Shown: positions 57,410-64,000 of the stretch, one piece after another
Numbering within the stretch: position 1 is the stretch's first letter
How the letters are laid out: every line of letters begins with the position of its first letter
Source of the DNA: Cephalopachus bancanus
Lineage: Eukaryota > Chordata > Mammalia > Primates > Tarsiidae
Reading direction: 5' to 3'
Assembly: GCA_027257055.1 (NCBI GenBank)
Contig: JAPVLO010000522.1
Span: 930,001 to 994,000 of the forward strand
DNA length: 64,000 nt
Notes under the pieces: generated by a model
What the model was told of the DNA's origin: nothing
Database searches by the model: none
The model's input: only the letters and a program-made list of their open reading frames with translations
Program-made: the position numbers and the translations under genes

Positions 57410-59990
57410 AAATTTTTTTAAATGTATTTATTTATTATAGAGTTATGGGGTACAAGTGAGGATATTCTACCTAAGTAGACTGCGTGCAGGTGAAGGTTGG
57501 GCTTCTAGCTGACCCTCACTCCCTCTGGTCGTGGACCAGGTATCCTTTGTGTTGTCTCATGCCCTCCATCCTCCTCCTCCCTCACGCCCTCATCTGGTAG
57601 TGCCCAGCAACTACTGATCCCTCCCTTGTGCTAATGCGATTAGTGCTCATGGTCCACTTATGAATGAGAACATGAGGTATTCAATTCTTTGTTTCTGTGA
57701 CAGCTCACTTAGTATGATAATCTCCAACAGCTTCCAAGTTGCTGCAAAGGCCATAATTTTGCTCTTCTGTAGGGCTGTGTAGTATTCCATCAAGTACATG
57801 TACCACATTTTCTTTTTACAGCTCAATGTCGATGGGCAACAGGATCAGTTCCATGTTTTTGCTACTGTGCTTACTGCAACCATAAGCACACTTAAGAGGT
57901 GTCTTATTTTTTTGGAGAGTGATTTATGTTCCTTCCGGTATATTCCCAGGACAGGGATTGTATAAATGATCAATTTTTAGTTCTTTTAGAAATTGCCGCC
58001 GGGCTCGGTGGCTCAGCGGGTAATCCCGGCGCTTTGAGAGGCCGAGGTGAGTGGATTGCCTGAGCCCACGGGTTTGAGACCCGCCTGGGCAACTTGGCGA
58101 GACCTTATCTCTACAATAAATCAAAAAATTAGCCGAGCGTGATATCGCGCCTGTACTTGGAAGGCTGAGGCAGAAGGATCGCTGGAGCCCAGCAGGTTGA
58201 GGCTGCGGTGGCCTGGAGCTGCCACTGCACTCCAGTCTGGGCAACAGAGACTCCAACCCCAAAAAAAAGAAAAGAAATTGCCATACAGCTTTTCATAGAA
58301 ATTGAACTAGTTTCATTGCCACCAACAGTGTGCAAGTGTTCCCTTTTCTCCGTTTTCCCTTTTCTGCACCAGCATCTGTTGTTTTTTGACTTATTAATGA
58401 TAGTCATCCTTACCAGAGTTAGATGGCATCTCACTGCGGTTTTGATTTTCATTTCTCTGATGATTAGTGAGGCTGAGCATTTTTTCATGTGTTTTTGGCT
58501 GCTTGCCTGTTGTCTTTTGAGATGTGTCTGTTCATGTCTTTTGCACACTTTTTAATGTCCTTTTTTTTCTTTCAGTTTGCTTTAATTCCTTGAATACCCT
58601 GGATGTTTGACCTTTGTCAGATGCATAATTTTCAATTTTTTTCCCATTCTGTGGGTTGTCTACTTATGCTCTTAATAATTTCTTTTGCTGTGTAAAAGCT
58701 TTTAAATTTGATAAGGTCCCACCTGTCTTTCTTAGTTTTTGTAATATTTGCTTTTGGGGACTTGCTCATGAATTCTTTGCCCACTCTAATGTCCAGAAGG
58801 GGGTATCCTAGATTTTTTGCTATGATTCTTATGATTTGAGGTTTTGCATTTAAGTTCTTGATCTATTTTGAGTTCAATTTTGTATATAGTGATAGGTAGG
58901 AGTTCGGATTCCTTCTTCAGCATGTGGGTAGCTAGTTTTTCTAGAACTATTTGTTAAATATGGATTATTTTCCCTTACTGATTGTTACTGGTAGCTTTGT
59001 CAAAAGTGAGTTGGTTGAAGAACCATGTTTTTACTTCTGGTGTATCTGTCCTGTTCCATTGTTCTCTGAGCCTATTCCTGTACCAATACTGGACATCTTG
59101 GTTACTGTAGCCTTGTAATAAGGTTTACAGTCTGAAAGTGTGTTCTCTCCCAATTTGTTCCTTTTTCCGAGGATTGTTTTGACTATTTGTGCTCTTTTGG
59201 TGTTTCCACAATTTTCTGTATTGTCATTTCCAGAAATTGTGAAAAACGATGTTGGCAATTTGATAGGTATTGCATTGAATGTGTAGATTGCCTTCATAGA
59301 ATAGACATCTTGACAATATGGGTTCTTTCAGTCCATGAACATGGGATGGTTTTCCATTTGTTTGTGTCATCCTTGATTTATTCATGCATTGTTTTGTAGT
59401 TCTCATTATTCATTTCCCTCATTTGGTGGATGCCAAGATATTTCTTTCTCTCTCTCTCCTTTTTTTGCTGTAGCTATTGTGATTTGATTTTCCATTTGCT
59501 TGTTGTTGGTGATAGAAATACAACTGACTTTTGCACATTTATTTTGTACTTGAGACTTTACCCAAGTCATTTATTAGTGCAAGGGGACTTTTGACAGACT
59601 CCCTAAGATTTTGGAGGTATAGCATAATACTGGCTGAAAGAGGAATAACTAAACTTCCCCTTTTCCTATTTGGATATCCCTGATTTCCTTCTCTTGCCTG
59701 ATTGCTCTCACTAGGACTTCCAGCACTATGTTGAATAGATGGGATGAGAGTGGGCATCCTTGTCTTATTCCAAGTCTAAAAGGAAATGCTTCCAGTTTCC
59801 ACCTATTGAGCAAGATGGTGCCCCAGGTTTGTCACAGATCATATAGTTTGGAGGAATGCTCCTTCTCTGCCTAAAAGTTTTCGGGGTTTTTTTTAAGAAG
59901 GGATGTTGTTGGGTTTTGTTGAATGCTTTTTTTGCACCTAATAAAGTAATCATGCAGTTCTTGGTTTTACAACTGTTAATGTGCTAAATT
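57410..59990 (-). mobile_element. Old L1 3' part, minus strand, with nested Alu
   Basis: The reverse complement reads as L1 3' UTR, then ORF2 C-terminal and RT regions with frequent stops (fragments at 58548-58129, 59297-59031 and 59953-59765). 5'-truncated near 59990. An older family than the L1s in the KIR region. Confidence 0.82.
57998..58272 (+). repeat. Alu SINE, young local subfamily
   Basis: Duplications agaaattgcc at 57988-57997 and 58273-58282. Inserted in the old L1 3' region. Confidence 0.94.
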
Positions 59991-59997
59991 GCACATG

Positions 59998-60838
59998 CAC
60001 ATCAAGAAAAGAGAAAGAGTCCATGTTGCAGCCTTGCACTGAACTTGTTTGCCTGCATTTTGTGATGTGCTACTCAAAAACTGAAGCCCTGCCCAGTGAA
60101 TGGGAGAGGGGTGAGTGATCTTAAGATGCTTTGAATCTGTTCCTCCCTCCCAGCCTTGGTCCCAGGTGGGAGGAGTCCTGGTCAGGGCACAGTAGCAGGT
60201 GACAAGAGCCAAAGCGGAATGGAAAACAAAATCTACTCTCAGACGACAGCACATCTTTCACCAGCAAAGCTTGGTGGCCAACTTTCAGGCTGGGAAAGCT
60301 TGCCTGCAGATTGAACTTGGCTGGTGCTGGTGCCCAGCAGCTGGCAACCAACTCACCCATCAGATCATGAAGAATTGCCTTATAGCCTCACATGCCTCCC
60401 TCGCCCCATGAGGCAGAGAGCTCACGATTTTTTCAAGAGCAAAAAATGAACTTGAATAGAGAGGGACAACACAAAATAAGTGCAAAGTCTTTCCTGGCAG
60501 GGGAAGGCTTCTGAGCTGCAAGCCAAAAACTACAGAAAGGGGTCTATCCCCTCACCTGCTTTTCACAAAGTCCTTAAAACAGGGGTTAAAAAAACAACAA
60601 CAACATGACCAGTTTAAAAATGGGAGATAAAATCTACAGCAAAGAGTTCTGCCACAAGGTGGAGCAAGGAGCAGAAGGGAATGTCCCTCCCTGTCTCGCT
60701 GAGTGATCTACAATGAATGACAGATGAGGTTCTAGGACAGAGGGTCATTGATTAGCATCAGAGCCACAAAACTGAAAAGAACTTATAAAGAAGGAAGATC
60801 TTTTTTATAAAGTGGGAAAAACTTATAACGCTAGGAAG
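59998..60838 (+). mobile_element. Old L1 5' UTR-like sequence
   Basis: Part of it (about 60085-60230) matches the fragment at 13695-13850: gaagccctgcc, ggggtgagtgat and tcagggcacagtag in the same order. It is placed before an ORF1 region in the same orientation, which supports its identity as an L1 leader. No coding capacity. Confidence 0.6.
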
Positions 60839-60839
60839 A

Positions 60840-60962
60840 TGCCAAGATATTTCTTTTATTTTTTTATTTTTTATTTTGGTGGCTATTGTAAATGGAATCG
60901 TGCTTTTTATTTGTTTCTCTGCCTGCTTTTCGTTGGTGTATAAGAATGCAACTGTCAGTCTG
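60840..60962 (-). mobile_element. Short inverted L1 ORF2 piece
   Basis: About 120 bp reads as L1 ORF2 on the minus strand (AFLYTNEKQAEKQIKSTIPF). It lies between a plus-strand L1 leader and a plus-strand ORF1, so it is a separate insertion or a rearrangement. Confidence 0.7.
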
Positions 60963-63900
60963 TCAAAAACAGAAAAAACACTCAAAAAGAAGCAACAAAG
61001 TATTCAAGAATGTGAGGCCATGGCAAGAAGCCAAATATACACCTGATTGGTATCCCTGAAGCAGAAAAGGAAACTAACACCACCATAAAACAAGCATTTC
61101 ATGAGGTCATTCAAGAAAACGTCCCACATCTTTCTAGGGAAGTGATCATTCAAGCACAGGATAGTCTGAGAACCCCAGCAGTTTTCGCATGAGAAGACCA
61201 TTTCCAAGACATATTGCAATCAGCATCCACAAAGTAAGCATGAAAAAAAATTTTAAATAGCAAGAGAGAAAGAGCTGACCACCTATAAGGAAAGACCCAT
61301 CAGAATGACTTCAGAAGGAACTGGAATCAAAATTTTAACATTGATAAAGATAAGCAATTTCAACCAAGAATTTTCTATACTGCCAAGCTAAGCTCATCAC
61401 TGATACAGAATTAAAATCCTATCAGACATCCAGTCTCTAAGAGAATATGCCAACTCCAGATCAACCCTTTAGGAGATCCTTAAGAAAGTGAACAACAACA
61501 ACCAAAAAAAGATCATACCCATCACAAAAGTACAGGCAAATGCAGACTTAACAGAGCATGTAGAGCAGCCACAAAAATAAAAATGCAAACATATATAAAT
61601 GCAAAAGTGAAAGGAAGTAAAGCAACTTTCTAACAGCCCTATGACCAGGATGAATTCTCACATTTCTGTAATTACTTTGAAAGTGAATGAAATAAATGCA
61701 CAAACTGAAGAGAAGTAGAGAGGCAAACTGGAAAAAGAAGCATGATCCAATAATCTGCTTCCTCTGGGAAACTTGTCTCACTGCAAAGGAAACAGACAAG
61801 CTCAAAGGTAAAGGCTGAAAAATAATCTTTCAGACCAAACAGAAAACAGAGGAAAGCTGGTGTGACTATTCTGATACCAGACAAAGCAGACTTCAAACTA
61901 CCAAAAGTTAAAAGGACATGGAAGAACACTACATAATGATAAAAGATTCAATCCACCAGCAAGATATAGCAGTCTTAAACATATATGCACTCAACACAGA
62001 AGCACCAGGTTATATAAAACAGCTACTAAGTAAACCAAGAGACGATATTGACACTCGTGCAATCAAAGTTGGAGACACAAATATCCCACTGATAGTCTTA
62101 GACATATATTGAGGCTCCCCCCAAAAAACTAGAACCTTAAAGTGATGCTTGATCAAATGAATTTTATAGACAGCATCAGAATACTCTACCCAACATCTAT
62201 AGAGTAAACATTCTACTCAGTAGCATACGGAACATACTCCAAGAGTGATCACATTCTCAGACATAAATCAAATGTGAACAAATTTTGAAAGATCAAAATA
62301 ATATCATGCATCTTCCTAGATCAAAGTGGAATAAAAATAAATATTGCCTCCAACAAGATCCCCCCAAAACACACAAGGATGTGGACACTAAACAGCATGC
62401 TGCTGAATGACTTCTGGGACAACGTGTAAATGAACAGTGAAATAATGGGATTTCTGGAAACAAATGAAAATAAGGACACATCTTATCAGAATCTCTGGGA
62501 TGCCATGAAAGTAGTATTAAGAGAAAAATTTATAGTATTTCATGCACATATTAAAAAATAGAAGGATCACAAGTAAACAACCTAACATTACACCTTAAGA
62601 ACTAGAAAGACAAATCATCTAAATCCTAATTTCAATAGAAAAATACATATTGCTAAGATAAAATAACAATTGCAGGATACAGAAGACAGAAATATCTTAG
62701 AAAGTATTAACAAGAAAAAAAATGGCCTTGAAAAAATAAATAAGATTGATAGACCCTGGGTCAGGTTGAAAAGACAGAGACAGAGTAGGCAAAGGAAAAC
62801 TGATCCTCCCAAAATTGAAAAGGTTATCAGAGATTACGATGAACATCTGTATGTAAAGAAACTAGAAAAATCCAAAAAAAGAATTTTCCGATATCACATG
62901 ACCCATCAAAGTTGAAGCAGGATGATAATGAAACTATAAACAGACCAATACAGGAAATCAACTCAGTTATAAGAGACCTCATTACCCAACAAAGCCCAAG
63001 ACCAGATAGCTTCCCAGTTTAATTATACAACATAGAAGGAAGAATTAATACTAATCTTACTGGAAGTATTCCAAGAAATTGAGAGCTATGAAATTATCTC
63101 CAACTCATTTTATAAAGCTAACATCATTCTGATACCCAAACCTGGAAAAGACCCAGCAAGAAAAGAAAATTACAGGTCAATCTCCTTGATGAACATGGAT
63201 GGAAAAATTCTCAAAAAGATTCTAGCAAATCGGGTCCAACAACACATCTCAAGAATTGTCCACCATGACCAGGTGGGCTTCAATCCTAAGATGCAGGATT
63301 TGTTCAATATTTTCAGACCATGAACATAATCCAGCACATTAACACATGTAAAACCAAGAGCCACGTTATTATACATTAGATGCAGAAAAAGCATTCGACA
63401 AAATTCAACATCCTTTCTCAATGAAAACCCTAACGTGCCTACTCATGGAATAAGTATTCCTCAAAACCGTAAAAACCAACTGTGGTGAATCTTCAACCAA
63501 TATTTTGCTTAATGGTCAGAAGCCAGAAGCATTCTCCCTAAGAACTGGAACAAGACAAGGATGCCTACTCTTGTCCCTCCTATTCAACAGTGTGCTGAAA
63601 GTCACAGCCAGAACAATCAGACAAGAGAAGGAATTCAGGGATATCCAAATAAGAAAAGAGGAAGTTAAGCTATTCTCTGCAGATGATATAATTCCATATT
63701 TTGCAAACCCTCGAAAGTCTGTCAAAAGCCTCCTCACCTGATAAACGACTTTAGTAAAGTCTCAGGGTACAAAATCAACGTGAAAAAGAAAGCTGCATTT
63801 CTAATAATTAACAACAAGCAAGAGAGAACCAAATTTTTTTTAAATGCCATTAACAATGGCCACAAAAAAATAAAATTCCTTGACATCCACCTAACCAGAG

Positions 63901-64000
63901 TAGTAAAAGAGAACTACAAAATGCTGCTCGAGGAAATCAAGGATAATACAAACAAATGGGAAAATATCCCATGCTCATGGATTGGAAGACTCAATATTGT
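60963..64000 (+). mobile_element. Old L1 with decayed ORF1 and ORF2, runs off the window
   Basis: ORF1 remnants occupy 60963-61560. ORF2 runs from about 61650: endonuclease-like pieces (61918-62112), the middle region, and RT pieces (63505-63741, with a degraded SADD motif near 63679). All frames are broken by stops. The 3' end is beyond position 64000. Confidence 0.85.

Overview
The window is primate genomic DNA. It contains many dimeric 7SL-derived Alu SINEs, long L1 LINEs and an ERV-L provirus remnant, and it carries a complete killer-cell immunoglobulin-like receptor (KIR) gene plus a relic exon of a leukocyte Ig-like receptor (LILRA type). This marks it as part of the leukocyte receptor complex. 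Dimeric Alu points to primates. The youngest Alu copies differ from the human AluS/Y pattern, with a tRNA-like T-arm around box B, and the L1 family has unfamiliar 5' ends. I therefore infer a non-anthropoid primate (tarsier or strepsirrhine); this is inference only.

Layout: 1-7.7 kb is repeat-dense (Alus, an old composite L1) with no gene. 7.7-14.7 kb holds an ERV-L remnant with MLT2-like LTRs, interrupted by an RPL32 retrocopy and a truncated L1. 14.7-23.6 kb is mostly unique DNA with microsatellites, a duplicated 153-bp segment and the orphan LILRA-like transmembrane exon (18180-18344, minus). 24072-44855 (minus) is the KIR gene: nine exons coding 454 codons plus stop, in the order leader, D0, D1, D2, stalk, transmembrane and two-exon cytoplasmic tail. 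All introns are phase-compatible and exon sizes are very close to known KIR3D genes. Intron 5 is inflated to 14 kb by a full-length L1 carrying a second full-length L1 inside it. 46.0-53.4 kb is a compound L1 of 7.3 kb with two different promoters, in head-to-head orientation with the KIR gene. 54.9-57.0 kb is an ACADM processed pseudogene. 57.1-64 kb is older L1 and Alu sequence running off the window.

The main biological signal is the KIR gene. Its reading frame is intact, but the 3' splice site of the D1 exon reads AT instead of AG. The exons are symmetrical (phase 1-1), so skipping D1 would give an in-frame D0-D2 receptor, the domain plan that KIR2DL4/KIR2DL5 reached in other primates. 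The tail has one canonical ITIM and one degraded second tyrosine motif, and the membrane segment has no charged residue in its core, which suggests an inhibitory-type receptor. Two further signals stand out: the L1 5' regions (tandem ~400-bp units; two unrelated promoters in one retrotransposed unit), and an Alu subfamily whose box B region folds as a canonical tRNA T-arm.
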